Notes: generated from the letters alone by a model not told the origin. Positions 1 to 8,961 are shown, numbered from the stretch's first letter. The stretch: DNA of 64,000 nucleotides from Asanoa ishikariensis (GCF_900107455.1 NZ_FNQB01000004.1:444193-508192); one strand, 5' to 3'. Made by a program: numbers and translations.

Positions 1-1
1 G

Positions 2-235
2 GCCTTACGGGCGCGGCATCTCGACAATCACTACGTCCTGCAGCAGGCCATTGTGGACGCTCTCGGCGCCGACGCCGGCGACCCGTTCGATGCCGAGGCG
101 GCGGCCAGCGCCTGCCTTGCCGCGATGCACACCGCCCTGGTGCGGTGGGCCCAGGACGACGGCCGCAGCGACCTGGCCGGCCTGGTCGCCAAGGCGCTCG
201 CCGCGGCCGTCGGCGACCCTGTCCGCGATCACTAG
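2..235 (+). CDS. C-terminal end of a probable TetR-family regulator (partial)
   Basis: The frame is open from the window edge to a TAG at 233-235, giving the last 77 residues of a protein whose start lies outside. The tail is helical, with the pattern of aliphatic and small residues and the HTALVRWAQDDG stretch common in C-terminal ligand-binding domains of actinobacterial TetR proteins. No DNA-binding domain is visible, so the family call rests on the tail alone. It ends 10 bp before the next gene on the same strand, so the two may be co-transcribed. Confidence 0.5.
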   Translation, partial: ALRARHLDNHYVLQQAIVDALGADAGDPFDAEAAASACLAAMHTALVRWAQDDGRSDLAGLVAKALAAAVGDPVRDH

Positions 236-245
236 CTAGGGTGTC

Positions 246-776
246 GTGGTGAACAGCCTGGTTACGCCCCGAATCCTGCTGCGCCGATGGCAGGAGGACG
301 ACCTGGACGCCTTCGCCGAGGTCTGCTCCCAGCCGGAAGTGATGCGCTGGATCCGCGATGGCAGCGTTCTGGACAGGGAGGCCACCGCCGAGCGTCTGGC
401 GGCCTTCGAGAGGCACTGGGAAGAGCACGGCTTCGGGCTCTATGCCCTCGTCGTGCGGGAGACCGGTGAGCTGGCCGGGTTCACCGGGTTGGCGGTGCCG
501 ACGTTCCTTCCCGAGATCATGCCGGCCGTCGAGATCGGGTGGCGACTGGGGCGGCGACACTGGGGACTGGGGCTGGCCACCGAAGCGGCCCGAGCCGTGG
601 TCCAGCACGCGCGCGACGACCTCGGCCTCGAGCGACTCGTCAGCATCCATCAGGTCGGCAACGAAGCCTCCGCCCGCGTGATGATCAAGATCGGCATGCA
701 CCTCGAACGCGAGACGGTCGAGCCTTCCGCCGGGCGGCCGGTCCGGGTCTACGAGCTGGACCTCACCCGCGGTTGA
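246..776 (+). CDS. GNAT-family N-acetyltransferase (RimJ/RimL type)
   Basis: This 176-residue protein matches the length and order of RimJ/RimL-like acetyltransferases, which move acetyl from acetyl-CoA to an amine. It opens with TPRILLRRW, the usual first strand (TxRLxLR). The acetyl-CoA site is seen as GWRLGRRHWGLGLATEAA, where the canonical Q/RxxGxG/A loop reads RRHWGLGLA. NEASARVMIKIGM is the typical motif B helix. The start is one of two tandem GTG codons (246 or 249). The substrate cannot be told. Its 3' end overlaps the convergent peptidase gene by 14 bp. Confidence 0.88.
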   Translation: MVNSLVTPRILLRRWQEDDLDAFAEVCSQPEVMRWIRDGSVLDREATAERLAAFERHWEEHGFGLYALVVRETGELAGFTGLAVPTFLPEIMPAVEIGWRLGRRHWGLGLATEAARAVVQHARDDLGLERLVSIHQVGNEASARVMIKIGMHLERETVEPSAGRPVRVYELDLTRG

Positions 777-1419
777 AGAACTTCCACGATCCTTCGGAGA
801 CCACCTCCACGGTGCCGTCGGTCACCTTGATGGCCGTGTCGTCGTCGATCGCGTACGCCGGGCCCGCGATGTCGTCCGCCCACCGCTCCGCGGCGGCCAT
901 GCTCAACCGCGGGGTGTCGGGGAGATCGAGGTGCGGGAAGATCGAGAAGTCGACCATCCCGAGCATGCCGTCGTCGTCGGTGGGCGAGTCGACGAAGTGC
1001 CGCCCGACGCGCGGGGTCAGCACCAGGCTGCCGGCGCTTGATCCGACGTAGACCAGGTCGGCCAGTGACGGCAGGAGGTCGGCCAGCCCGGACTCCCGCA
1101 TCCAGCGGCGCAGATACACCGTCTCGCCGCCGTTCACCAGCAGGACGTCGGCGTCCCGGACCCACTGGACCCACCGTTCCCGGTCGATGCTGGGCAGCGC
1201 GGTGAGCTCCAGGACTCCCACTGACTTCCAGCCGAGACCGACCAACCTCGCGGGCGCCTGCCCGCTGACGAACCTCCACGGCCCGGTCGGGTCGTAGAAG
1301 TAGCCCGCGGTGGGAACGCAGAGCGCGTTGGACTCGGCGATCGGCTTGCCCAGCAGGTCGACGAGGGCGTCGTGGATGGCCCGGTTGTTGACGCCGGAGG
1401 AACACAGGAGAAGCCGCAT
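763..1419 (-). CDS. pepE: Peptidase E-like (family S51) dipeptidase
   Basis: A 218-residue cytoplasmic serine peptidase of the S51/PepE fold, a class-I glutamine-amidotransferase-like alpha/beta protein. The family cleaves N-terminal Asp-X dipeptides. Support includes MRLLLCSSG at the N-terminus, LLVNGGETVYL, the nucleophile elbow VGSSAGS with the presumed catalytic Ser, and a C-terminal AIDDDTAIKV stretch typical of the family. I chose ATG 1419. An in-frame ATG at 1434 overlaps the stop of the upstream M23 gene as TGATG and would add five residues. Close spacing suggests translation coupled to that gene. Confidence 0.85.
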   Translation of the reverse strand: MRLLLCSSGVNNRAIHDALVDLLGKPIAESNALCVPTAGYFYDPTGPWRFVSGQAPARLVGLGWKSVGVLELTALPSIDRERWVQWVRDADVLLVNGGETVYLRRWMRESGLADLLPSLADLVYVGSSAGSLVLTPRVGRHFVDSPTDDDGMLGMVDFSIFPHLDLPDTPRLSMAAAERWADDIAGPAYAIDDDTAIKVTDGTVEVVSEGSWKFFNRG

Positions 1420-1433
1420 GGGGCAACCTAACA

Positions 1434-2396
1434 TCAGCCCAGCGGCACCACCGGGGCCGTCGAGCGGGCGACGTAGAAGCACCCCGTGGTCGGCAAGCTG
1501 CTCGCGGCCGGCGGCGTCGCGCCGTCGTACAGAGCGAGCAGGAAGTTCTGCGGGCAGCGCCGCGTGGTGCCGGTCCTGATGCCGAAGTGCAGGTGCGGAC
1601 CGGTCGAGTTGCCGGTGTTGCCGGTCAGTCCGACCTGCTGGCCGGCGGTGACCGACGCGCCGTTCGAGACGGACCACGACGAGAAGTGGCAGTACGTGTA
1701 GATGGCGCCGTCGCTGCCGGTCAGGTTGATGCCGCGGCCGCACGAACTGTCGTCGATGACCACCACCGTGCCGGAGCGGACGGCGTACGCCGGTGTCCCG
1801 GTGCCGACCGGCAGGTCGATCGCGGGGTAGTCGTGGTGCGGGTCGTCGTACTCGCTGCGCGGCAGCGCGCCTCGGGCGAGCGGCAAGGTGATCGAGGGGG
1901 AACCGGTCGACGAGGTGATCCGGACCGCGTCGGCGACGACGTAGCCGGGCTGGCTGGTCCACCGGCTCACCCCGACCACGTTGTAGTCACCGGCGGCGAG
2001 CGTGAACGTGCCGAGGCTGACCCACCGCCCACCGTTGGCGCGCTGGTCGACCACCACACTCCGAGTGCCGCCGGTCGTGGCGACCACGAACGGAGTGGCG
2101 CCGTTGTAGCCGGCGTCCGCCGGATACCAGACCTCGACCAGGTGCGCGCCGGCGGCGGCGATGGACGCCTTGAACCAGGCGGCATCGCTCGCGACGGTGT
2201 CCGGCGTCGCGAACCGGTAGTCGGCGCCGTACCGCTGAGCCGACCACGCGGACGTGCCCCAGCCGGTGCTGGCGGTGAACCGTCCGGCAGTGCCGTTGTC
2301 GACGATGGTGGTCGCCGCGGCCGCGGAGTCGGCCGGACCGAGCAGAACCAGAGCGGCCGCGACGGCGGCGGCCGACCAACGAAGGACGGGCTTCAT
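1434..2396 (-). CDS. Secreted M23 (LytM-type) metallopeptidase with an N-terminal beta-sandwich domain
   Basis: Residues 1-30 (MKPVLRW, then a long Ala/Leu core ending in SAAAA) form a Sec signal peptide. Residues about 35-155 resemble the golvesin-C/xanthan-lyase accessory domain (GRFTASTGW, HLVEVWYPAD, GDYNVVGVS). The rest is an M23 peptidase domain with zinc ligands in HHDYPAIDLP (HxxxxxD) and HLHFG; such enzymes cut peptidoglycan cross-bridges or other glycine-rich peptides outside the cell. I prefer ATG 2396 over an in-frame TTG at 2408. The upstream DNA holds inverted repeats (2426-2442) and faces the ArsR-controlled operon. Confidence 0.87.
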   Translation of the reverse strand: MKPVLRWSAAAVAAALVLLGPADSAAAATTIVDNGTAGRFTASTGWGTSAWSAQRYGADYRFATPDTVASDAAWFKASIAAAGAHLVEVWYPADAGYNGATPFVVATTGGTRSVVVDQRANGGRWVSLGTFTLAAGDYNVVGVSRWTSQPGYVVADAVRITSSTGSPSITLPLARGALPRSEYDDPHHDYPAIDLPVGTGTPAYAVRSGTVVVIDDSSCGRGINLTGSDGAIYTYCHFSSWSVSNGASVTAGQQVGLTGNTGNSTGPHLHFGIRTGTTRRCPQNFLLALYDGATPPAASSLPTTGCFYVARSTAPVVPLG

Positions 2397-2425
2397 GAAG
2401 ATATTCAACCAACATATCGACGACC

Positions 2426-2442
2426 ATGAAAGAGAGTTTCAT
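2426..2442. promoter_or_regulatory. Inverted repeat upstream of the M23 peptidase gene
   Basis: ATGAAA (2426-2431) and TTTCAT (2437-2442) form a perfect 6-bp inverted repeat around a 5-bp centre. Outer short arms (ACATAT 2412-2417, ATATGT 2445-2450) extend the symmetry. It lies 30 bp upstream of the secreted peptidase start in an unusually AT-rich patch, so it may be an operator or promoter element. No regulator can be assigned. Confidence 0.35.
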
Positions 2443-2459
2443 GAATATGTGCCCTCGGG

Positions 2460-2510
2460 TTGACGCAACCGCTCGGTTGCTATTAAGTTGGGTAGCAACC
2501 AGATGGTTGC
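2460..2510 (+). promoter_or_regulatory. Promoter with two identical-arm operators for the SRPBCC-ArsR operon
   Basis: TTGACG (2460-2465) and TATTAA (2481-2486) look like -35 and -10 elements with a short 15-bp spacer. Two palindromes share the same arms, GCAACC-N4-GGTTGC, at 2465-2480 (filling the spacer) and 2495-2510 (just past the expected start of transcription). Their centres are 30 bp apart, about three helical turns. A strong ribosome binding site GAGGAGG (2514-2520) follows. Binding by the ArsR protein encoded in this operon is inferred from architecture. Confidence 0.7.
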
Positions 2511-2525
2511 TATGAGGAGGTCGAC

Positions 2526-2960
2526 ATGGCATTTCCCGATCGGATCGAGCGCACGGTCGAGCTGGCCCAACCCCCGGAGCGGGTGTGGGCGGCGCTGACC
2601 ACCGCTGACGGCCTGGGCACGTGGTTCGGCAACCGGGCCGAGGTCGACCTGCGGGTCGGCGGCGAGGCCAAGCTCACCTGGGACAGCGGTGACACGGCGA
2701 CCCTCACGATCGAGCGCCTGGAGCCACCGCACGTCTTCGGCTACACCTGGCCGGTGCACGGCCTGCCGGACAACGACCCGCGACGCACCTATGTGGAGTT
2801 CACGCTGGCTCCCCACGGCGTCGGCACCACGCTGACGATGGTCGAGAGCGGGTTCGCGCAGCTTCCGGACGCCGAGCACAAGGCGGCCTTCTCGGGCAAC
2901 GACCGGGGCTGGACCAACGAGCTGGGCGAGCTCGTCGCATACCTCGATGGCCAGGCCTGA
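2526..2960 (+). CDS. SRPBCC-domain (AHSA1-like) protein
   Basis: A 144-residue START/Bet v1-like protein of the Aha1 C-terminal (AHSA1) group. It opens IERTVELAQPPERVWAALT and continues GLGTWFGNRAEVDLRVGGEA, the usual signature. These small proteins have a hydrophobic cavity and are often paired with an ArsR regulator; their ligands are mostly unknown. The ATG at 2526 follows GAGGAGG by 5 bp. The gene overlaps the downstream ArsR gene by 14 bp, implying translational coupling, and lies directly behind the double operator. Confidence 0.88.
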   Translation: MAFPDRIERTVELAQPPERVWAALTTADGLGTWFGNRAEVDLRVGGEAKLTWDSGDTATLTIERLEPPHVFGYTWPVHGLPDNDPRRTYVEFTLAPHGVGTTLTMVESGFAQLPDAEHKAAFSGNDRGWTNELGELVAYLDGQA

Positions 2961-3285
2961 CCCGGAGGCGGTGGCGCAGGAGGTGTTCGCGGCCCTGGCC
3001 GACCCGAGCCGGCGCGGCATCCTCGCCGCGCTCGCGGCCCGCGGCCCGGCCACCGCGACGGACCTGGCCGCCCAACTGCCCATCACCCGGCAGGCCATCG
3101 CCAAGCACCTGGGCCTGCTGGCGGAGGCGGGGCTCGTGACCGCCGAGCCGGGGGAGGGGCGCCGGGTCCGCTACCGGCTCGACTCGGCGCCGATGAAGGT
3201 GGCGCAACAGTTCCTGGCCGCCCTGGCCCGCGACTGGGACGGCCCGCTGGCCGCCCTGCGGGAGCGGATGAACGAAGGAGGATGA
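2947..3285 (+). CDS. ArsR-family transcriptional regulator
   Basis: A 112-residue winged-helix protein. The core reads VFAALADPSRRGILAALA, then ATDLAAQLPITRQAIAKHLG (recognition helix) and LVTAEPGEGRRVRYRL (wing), as in the ArsR subgroup that partners AHSA1 proteins. No metal-binding cysteine motif is present, so metal sensing is unlikely; a small-molecule or partner-protein signal is more plausible. It is the probable binder of the two GCAACC-N4-GGTTGC sites upstream. Its TGA overlaps an ATG of the next gene, and AAGGAGG lies at its very end. Confidence 0.92.
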   Translation: MARPDPEAVAQEVFAALADPSRRGILAALAARGPATATDLAAQLPITRQAIAKHLGLLAEAGLVTAEPGEGRRVRYRLDSAPMKVAQQFLAALARDWDGPLAALRERMNEGG

Positions 3286-3287
3286 CG

Positions 3288-3962
3288 ATGGGCACGATGC
3301 CCGAGGTCGTTTCGCGCGAAGAGTGGCTGACCGCACGCGCGGAGCTGCTGGTGAAGGAGAAAGAGCTGACCCGGGCGCGCGACCGGGTCAACGCCGACCG
3401 CCGCCGACTGCCGATGGTCCGCGTCGACAAGGCGTACGAGTTCGACGGTCCCGACGGCCCGGTGGGTCTGGCGGACCTGTTCGAAGGCCGGCCGCAGCTC
3501 GTGCTGCACCACTTCATGTTCGCGCCGGAGTGGGAGGCGGCCTGTCCGAGCTGTTCCTCGGCCGCCGACCAGATCGGCGCGGTGCGGCAGTTGCACGCGC
3601 GTAACACCACGCTCGTGGCGGTCTCGCGGGCGCCGCACCCGAAGCTCGCCGCGTTCCGGGAACGGATGGGCTGGACGTTTCCCTGGTACTCCGCTTACGG
3701 CAATGACTTCAACGAGGACTTCGGCGCCACCGTCGAAGGCGGTGAGATGCCGGGCGTCAGCGCGTTCCTGCGGGTCGGTGACGACGTCTTCCACACGTAC
3801 TCCACGTTCAGTCGCGGCATCGAAGAGTTCCACAATGGATACCCTTATCTCGACCTGACCGCGCTCGGTCGGCAGGAGGCGTGGGAGGAGCCGAAGGGGC
3901 GGGCAGAGCCACTCGGCCTCCAGGCGGGCGGCCCGGCGATGCGGCTGCCCGACGAGTACTGA
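3288..3962 (+). CDS. DUF899 thioredoxin-fold protein
   Basis: A 224-residue DUF899 protein, a predicted thioredoxin-like family commonly encoded with AHSA1/ArsR pairs in actinobacteria. Recognisable parts are SREEWLTARAELLVKEKELT at the N-terminus, FMFAPEWEAACPSCS (a CxxC in the thioredoxin position) and FPWYSAYGNDFNEDFG. A redox role is inferred from the fold and has not been shown for this protein. Two ATGs are possible: 3282 touches the AAGGAGG ribosome site, so 3288, six bases beyond it, is the better start. Confidence 0.9.
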   Translation: MGTMPEVVSREEWLTARAELLVKEKELTRARDRVNADRRRLPMVRVDKAYEFDGPDGPVGLADLFEGRPQLVLHHFMFAPEWEAACPSCSSAADQIGAVRQLHARNTTLVAVSRAPHPKLAAFRERMGWTFPWYSAYGNDFNEDFGATVEGGEMPGVSAFLRVGDDVFHTYSTFSRGIEEFHNGYPYLDLTALGRQEAWEEPKGRAEPLGLQAGGPAMRLPDEY

Positions 3963-3989
3963 GGCACCCGCCCATGTGAGGATTTCTCC

Positions 3990-4691
3990 GTGAGCGCATG
4001 GGTCTACAACGAGCGTCCGACGGACGTCAGGTTCCTGACCGACCGGATCACCGAGCCGGGCCGCACCGAGATCGAGAACGAGATCTGGGACTGGGTCGTA
4101 CGCGGCGAGGACGACGCCAGCGAGTTCGTGGACTTTCTCGACGAGGACGAGGAGCGGCACGGTGCCACGGACGACGAGCTCTCCTCGGCGTACGGGACGG
4201 CGGTCGCGGCCCGGCTGGACCAGCAGCGGGGCTTCGGCGACGTGGCGAGCAACCTGAACCGCGCGTTCGCCGAGCTCAACGACGTGGGCGTGCTGGCGCG
4301 CGAGAACTTCAGTTGCTGCGGCACCTGTGCGTCCGCGGAGATCCACGACGAGCGCGACGATTCCCGCCACTGGCACGGCTATCTGTGGTACCACCAGCAG
4401 GACACCGAGTCGCTGCTCGCGAGCGCGGACGGCGAGGTCTATCTCGGATACGGCGTGTATCCGCCGGAGGACTTCGACGAGGCCGCGTACGAGGCGCTGT
4501 CGGAGGACGAGAAGCGCGCGGGCTACCAGGCCGATCTTGAGCGCGTACTGGACGAGATCGCCTTCCCGGTGCTGCGTAAGCACGGCATGCGGGTCGACTG
4601 GAACCGCAACCAGTCCAAGCGAATCCGCATCACGGGCGCCCAGTGGTACGCGACCCTGAAGGAGAACGACGACACGAGGGAGCCCGCATGA
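3990..4691 (+). CDS. Conserved actinobacterial protein resembling DUF6891
   Basis: A 233-residue acidic soluble protein with no signal peptide or membrane segment. The middle holds FSCCGTCASAEI followed by WHGYLWYHQQDTESL, a Cys-Cys-x-x-Cys cluster and aromatic block resembling the DUF6891 family; that name is from memory and needs a profile search. The end, GMRVDWNRNQSKRIRITGA, fits the same family. Function is unknown. The start is GTG 3990. The stop overlaps the next start as ATGA at 4688-4691, so it belongs to the ArsR-led operon. Confidence 0.75.
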   Translation: MSAWVYNERPTDVRFLTDRITEPGRTEIENEIWDWVVRGEDDASEFVDFLDEDEERHGATDDELSSAYGTAVAARLDQQRGFGDVASNLNRAFAELNDVGVLARENFSCCGTCASAEIHDERDDSRHWHGYLWYHQQDTESLLASADGEVYLGYGVYPPEDFDEAAYEALSEDEKRAGYQADLERVLDEIAFPVLRKHGMRVDWNRNQSKRIRITGAQWYATLKENDDTREPA

Positions 4692-5011
4692 CCGAGCAGC
4701 CGCCGGCCGCTATCAGCGCGTTCATCGACACCACGAACGCGGGTGACACCGCGGGCTTCGTCGCCGCGTTCACCGACGACGCGTACGTCCGCGACGGCAG
4801 CCGTGAGTTCACCGGGCGTGCCGGTGTCGCCGACTGGGACGGCACCGACAACATCGGGGTCGGGATGCACTTCGACCTGCTGGGGTGGGAAGCCACCGAC
4901 GTCGACACCTATGTGCTCACGATCCGGGCGACCAGCCGGCGCTTCAACGGCACCGGCGACCTGGTGCTCACCGTGCGCGGTGACCTGATCGCGCGCCTGG
5001 AGATTGGCTGA
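4688..5011 (+). CDS. NTF2-like (SnoaL-type) protein
   Basis: A 107-residue protein of the NTF2-like alpha+beta barrel fold. The N-terminal helix AISAFIDTTNAGDTAGFVAAF followed by TDDAYVRDGSREFTGR is the standard SnoaL-like opening, and LTIRATSRRFNGTGDLVLTV supplies the curved sheet. Members are small-molecule enzymes or binding proteins; no catalytic residues can be assigned here. The ATG at 4688 overlaps the previous stop, making this the last gene of the five-gene operon starting at 2526. Confidence 0.82.
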   Translation: MTEQPPAAISAFIDTTNAGDTAGFVAAFTDDAYVRDGSREFTGRAGVADWDGTDNIGVGMHFDLLGWEATDVDTYVLTIRATSRRFNGTGDLVLTVRGDLIARLEIG

Positions 5012-5085
5012 GCAGACACTTCAATTCCACCTTCCGTTCACGGTAAGGTCTCTCGCCTCGGACGGTAGATACAGGGGAGAGAGCC

Positions 5086-6003
5086 GTGGAACGCATTCCG
5101 CTCGACGAGGTGCGGGATCGCACGTACAAGACGCGGGACTCGTGGTGGACGGTGTTGCTCGTCGACCCGGTCGCCAGCCGGCTGACCCGCTGGATCGCTC
5201 CCTACCGCTGGTTCACGCCCAACCGGATCACCATGCTCGGCTTCCTGGTCGGGTTGACCGCCGCCGCGTTCTTCGCCCTGGGCGGCGTCCGCGAGAACAA
5301 CTGGTGGCTCGTCGCCGGTGCGCTGGCGTACCACGTGAGCTTCGTCCTCGACTGCATCGACGGCAAGATCGCGCGACTCAACGGCACCGGGTCGGTGTTC
5401 GGCGCGTGGCTGGACTACGTCTTCGACCGCCTGCGGATCGTGGCCTGCACAATCGCCCTGATGGGCGGGCAGTACGCGGCCACGAAGAGCATCGTCTACC
5501 TGGTGCTCGGCGGCCTGGTGATTTTCCTCGACATGTTCCGTTACCTCAACGCGCTGGAGAACGCCAAAGTCAACCGGGAGCTGAAGACCCAGCTCGAGGA
5601 GGCCGGCCTCGCGCCCAAGCCGCTGCCGCGGACCGCGGTGGCCTCGGACGAGACCGACCCCGACCGGCTCTCGATGCTCGCCATGGTCGACAACTCGACG
5701 GTCGGGCTGGGCGTGTTCCACCGCATGCGCACGGCCCTGCGTCGCAGCCGCATCCGGCCGCACCTGGTCGGCGGGATCGAGTTCCAGATGGCCGTCTTCA
5801 TCATCGCGCCGGTCGTCGGCGCGATCGTGCCGGTCACCCTGGCCGCCGCCGGTCTGATGGTGCTGTTCGAGCTGGCGCTGATCTACATGCTCTACCAGGG
5901 CAGCGCGGCGGTCGCGCGGCAGCTCGCCACCGCCCGCCACGGCGCGATCCCGGCGCAGCGCACCCCCGTCGCCGAGCCGGAGCCGGTCGCCGCGCGCACC
6001 TGA
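5086..6003 (+). CDS. CDP-alcohol phosphatidyltransferase-family membrane enzyme
   Basis: A 305-residue integral membrane protein. The family signature D-G-x2-A-R-x8-G-x3-D-x3-D is intact: Asp92-Gly93, Ala96-Arg97, Gly106, Asp110 and Asp114, preceded by Asp89. These aspartates hold the metal that activates the CDP-linked donor. A long hydrophilic insert (about 165-205) precedes further membrane segments. The acceptor cannot be read from the sequence; phospholipid or inositol-phosphate head groups are the usual ones. GTG 5086 is preceded by GGGGAGA at 5074-5080. It stands alone, 75 bp after the previous operon. Confidence 0.87.
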   Translation: MERIPLDEVRDRTYKTRDSWWTVLLVDPVASRLTRWIAPYRWFTPNRITMLGFLVGLTAAAFFALGGVRENNWWLVAGALAYHVSFVLDCIDGKIARLNGTGSVFGAWLDYVFDRLRIVACTIALMGGQYAATKSIVYLVLGGLVIFLDMFRYLNALENAKVNRELKTQLEEAGLAPKPLPRTAVASDETDPDRLSMLAMVDNSTVGLGVFHRMRTALRRSRIRPHLVGGIEFQMAVFIIAPVVGAIVPVTLAAAGLMVLFELALIYMLYQGSAAVARQLATARHGAIPAQRTPVAEPEPVAART

Positions 6004-6054
6004 CGACGATCGTTGGTCTGGTGACGCGCCGACACCTCACCAGGGAGCCCGCTC

Positions 6055-7497
6055 ATGCCCCAGACCGACACCGGTGCCCGACGTGCGATCCTGCCGTTGC
6101 TCGCGTTCGCGATGCTGATCGTCTCGCTGGACCAGTACATCGTGGTCGTGGCACTGCCCGAGATCGGGCGGGCCCTGGGTTACTCGGCACAGACACTGCA
6201 AGCGGTGATCAGCGCGTACGCGGTGGCGTCGGCCGGCTTCCTCCTGCTCGGTGGCCGGGCATCGGATCTGCTCGGCCGCCGGCGGGTGCTGGTCACGGGC
6301 CTCGTCCTGTACGGCGCCGGCTCGTTGATCGGCGGAGTCGCGACGGGCCCCGGTGTCCTGCTGGTCGGTCGCGCGGTGCAGGGTCTCGGGGGAGCGTTGG
6401 TCTTTCCCGCCACCCTCGCGCTGATCAACACGACCTTTCCCGAAGGCCCACCCCGCAACCGCGCCGTTGCCGTCTGGGGCGGCACCGGCGCCGCCGGCCT
6501 CGTCATCGGCGTGCTTCTGGGCGGCGTGCTCACCCAGGCGTTCGGCTGGGAGGCGGTCTTCTTCGTCAACGTCCCGCTCGCGGCGCTCGCGCTGGTGCTG
6601 ACGTTCGTGCTCGTCCCCGCCGACGGCGAGCGCGAGCATGGGCGCAGGTTCGACCTGCCCGGCGCACTGACCGCCGCCCTCGGCATCACCTTGCTCGTGT
6701 TCGCCCTCGTGCAGGGGCCGAACCTCGGCTGGATCTCGCCCGGCGTCATCGTGAGCGCGGTCGGCGCCGTGCTGGCGCTGACCGGCTTCGTGGTGCTCGA
6801 GCGCCGCGGAGGCGACCCGCTCGTGCCGCCGCGGCTGCTGGCCAATCGCAACCTCGTCACGGCCTCGGCGATGGCCTTCATGTTCTGGGCCACGTTCGGC
6901 TCGGTGCTCTACTTCCTGACCCTCTACTTCCAGGACGTTCGCGGGTACGACGCGCTGGGCACCGGCGTCGCCTTCCTGATCCCGACCGCCGTGGTGGTCG
7001 CCGGCTCGACGTTCGCCGGACGGGTCGCGACCCGATGGGGGCTGCGGCCCACGTTGGTCGCGGCGCTGGCGGTCGGCGCGGTCGGCGCGGTCGCCCTCGG
7101 CCTGGCCATGTCGCCCGACGCCGCGTATGCCAGCCTGATCCCGGGTCTGGTGCTGACCAGCGTCGGCGACGGCATCGCCTTCACGATGATCTTCATCGCG
7201 GCCGGCACCGGGGTCGCCGACCGCGAACAGGGCGTGGCCTCCGGCATCGCCTCGACCAGCACGTCGATCGGCGCCGCCGTCGGGCTCGCGCTGCTGGTGC
7301 TGGTCGCGGCCGCCGGCACCGAAGGGCTCGCGGGGGAGTCGCTGCGGGTGGAGACCGCCGCGGGCCTGCGCACGGCGGTGTTCGCCATCGCGGCGGGAAT
7401 CGGGGCCACCGCGCTGCTCGCCCTGAACCTGCGCCCCGATCCCCGCACCCGCGCGGAGGCTCCCTGCCCCCGCGGCGTCACCGTCAGAGCGGACTAG
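6055..7497 (+). CDS. DHA2-type major facilitator transporter
   Basis: A 480-residue polytopic membrane protein with about 14 hydrophobic segments, the size of EmrB/QacA drug:proton antiporters. Typical features are [19 protein letters not shown] in the first helix (motif D1), [17 protein letters not shown] (motif A) and [20 protein letters not shown] (motif C region). It probably exports a hydrophobic compound. The start ATG 6055 follows AGGGAG. The 3' end overlaps the convergent oxidase gene by 14 bp. No dedicated regulator is adjacent on this strand. Confidence 0.92.
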   Translation: MPQTDTGARRAILPLLAFAMLIVSLDQYIVVVALPEIGRALGYSAQTLQAVISAYAVASAGFLLLGGRASDLLGRRRVLVTGLVLYGAGSLIGGVATGPGVLLVGRAVQGLGGALVFPATLALINTTFPEGPPRNRAVAVWGGTGAAGLVIGVLLGGVLTQAFGWEAVFFVNVPLAALALVLTFVLVPADGEREHGRRFDLPGALTAALGITLLVFALVQGPNLGWISPGVIVSAVGAVLALTGFVVLERRGGDPLVPPRLLANRNLVTASAMAFMFWATFGSVLYFLTLYFQDVRGYDALGTGVAFLIPTAVVVAGSTFAGRVATRWGLRPTLVAALAVGAVGAVALGLAMSPDAAYASLIPGLVLTSVGDGIAFTMIFIAAGTGVADREQGVASGIASTSTSIGAAVGLALLVLVAAAGTEGLAGESLRVETAAGLRTAVFAIAAGIGATALLALNLRPDPRTRAEAPCPRGVTVRAD

Positions 7498-8878
7498 GGA
7501 TGACGTTGAGGCTCGGGCGGAACAGGTTGTCCGGGTCGTAGTTGTGCTTGACCCGGGCCAGCCGCGTGTACGTCTCCGGCTCGTACGCCCGGCGTGCCCC
7601 GTCCGGTGTCGCATCGTAGGTGCCCATGAAGTTGGCCATCGCCCGTCCGGTGGCCCATGGCGCCAGCGCGTCGAGGATGCCGATCAACGGCCCGCGGAGC
7701 TGCTCCTCCGCTCCCGGCTCCGCGGCCGCGCCGGTCAGGAACTGGAAGCCGGCGTCCCGGTTGCTGACCGCGTTGGCCACCAGGGGTTCCCGGCTCAGCG
7801 CGCCGCCGAGTTGGCGGACCTCGGCGATCAGCGCCGGCGTGTCCGCGTCGGGGCCGGCCACGGCGATCAGCGCCTTGGCCGCCTCGGCCGGAAACTCGCG
7901 CAGCAGCGTCGTGGCCTCGTACCCCGGCAGCGGGTCGATCGGGTCCGCATGGATTTCGGGGATCCCGGTGAACGGCATCTCGGCCACCGTGTCGATGAGG
8001 GTGGGTGCCGTCGCGCGTAGGTCCGCCACGAGGCGTTCGCCGTCGGCCGCCGAGCCCAGGTACGCGAATCGCACGTGGACGGTGAAGCGGCCGCGCAGCG
8101 GCTCCGGCACGAACGGCAGTGGCGGCAGGCGCAGGAAGGCGAAGGACACGCTGAGCGTGTCCGGGGCCGTGGCGGTCAGGCGGCGGTACGCCTCGACCAC
8201 GCGCTCCGTGTGCTCGGCCGCGAAGTACAGGCCGCCGCCGTACAGCCGGGTGACCGGAACCAGTTCGACGGTCAGCGCGGTGACCACGCCGAAGTTGCCC
8301 TTGCCGCCGCGGACCGCCCAGAACAGCTCGGGTTCGTGCTCCGCGTCGACCTGCCGCAGGGTTCCGTCGGCGGTGACGATCTCGATCGCCCGCACATGGT
8401 CGGCCGAGTAGCCGTAGGCGCGGCCCAGCGTCGGGCTCAGGCCACCGCCGAGGGTGTAGCCGACCACGCCGACGTTCGGTGACGAGCCCGCGAGCGGCGC
8501 CAGCCCCGCCTCGGCGGCGGCCTCGACCAGCGGTTGTGCCTCGACACCCGGGCCGATCGTCGCCGTACGCGCGGCGGCGTCGATCTGGATGTCGTTCATG
8601 CGGCGCACATTGAGCATCACGGCCCCGTCCGAGCCCCGCGCGGCGCCGTGTCCGGTCGCGACGACCACGATGCGCAAGCCGCCCCCGGCCGCGAACCGCA
8701 CCGCTGCCGTCACGTCTGCCACAGACGTGACGCCGATCGCGACGGCCGGACGCTGGGCCGCGGCCAGGTTCCAGGTGGCGGTCTCGGCGGCGTAGCCCTC
8801 GTCGCCGGGCAGGGTGACCGGCCCGGCCACCGCCTGGGCAAGATCCGTCAGGTCGGTGCGTTTGGTGGTGTCAGCCAT
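7484..8878 (-). CDS. FAD-linked oxidase (BBE/PCMH type)
   Basis: A 464-residue flavin oxidase. The FAD-binding PCMH domain contains [15 protein letters not shown] with His77 in the position that carries 8-alpha-histidyl FAD, and [14 protein letters not shown]. The second covalent anchor (Cys in bicovalent family members) is Val here, so single covalent attachment is expected. The C-terminus [13 protein letters not shown] is the berberine-bridge (BBE) end. There is no signal peptide. The start is ATG 8878 behind GGGGGTAAGAG. It is divergent from a LysR regulator that probably controls it. Substrate unknown; family members oxidise sugars or alkaloid and polyketide alcohols. Confidence 0.9.
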   Translation of the reverse strand: MADTTKRTDLTDLAQAVAGPVTLPGDEGYAAETATWNLAAAQRPAVAIGVTSVADVTAAVRFAAGGGLRIVVVATGHGAARGSDGAVMLNVRRMNDIQIDAAARTATIGPGVEAQPLVEAAAEAGLAPLAGSSPNVGVVGYTLGGGLSPTLGRAYGYSADHVRAIEIVTADGTLRQVDAEHEPELFWAVRGGKGNFGVVTALTVELVPVTRLYGGGLYFAAEHTERVVEAYRRLTATAPDTLSVSFAFLRLPPLPFVPEPLRGRFTVHVRFAYLGSAADGERLVADLRATAPTLIDTVAEMPFTGIPEIHADPIDPLPGYEATTLLREFPAEAAKALIAVAGPDADTPALIAEVRQLGGALSREPLVANAVSNRDAGFQFLTGAAAEPGAEEQLRGPLIGILDALAPWATGRAMANFMGTYDATPDGARRAYEPETYTRLARVKHNYDPDNLFRPSLNVIPSPL

Positions 8879-8961
8879 TTCTCTTACCCCCGTTTGTTGT
8901 TTGTGCAAGCAATTGTGTGACGGATGGGGTTGAGCGGCCACACAACTGCACGCTGGGGGTC

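Noticed and set aside
763-1962. A 399-codon minus-strand frame running through both the peptidase E and M23 peptidase genes
   Set aside because: Only the part from 1419 down encodes peptidase E; the upstream part is an out-of-frame reading of the M23 gene, rich in Arg and Pro with no family features.
5004-7541. An 845-codon plus-strand frame over the phosphatidyltransferase and MFS genes
   Set aside because: It is a shadow frame: Arg/Pro/Gly-rich, no domains, while the true genes in another frame show clear motifs and membrane helices.
6037-7614. A 525-codon minus-strand frame opposite the MFS gene
   Set aside because: Low-complexity Gly/Asp/Arg/His-rich translation typical of antisense to GC-rich coding DNA.
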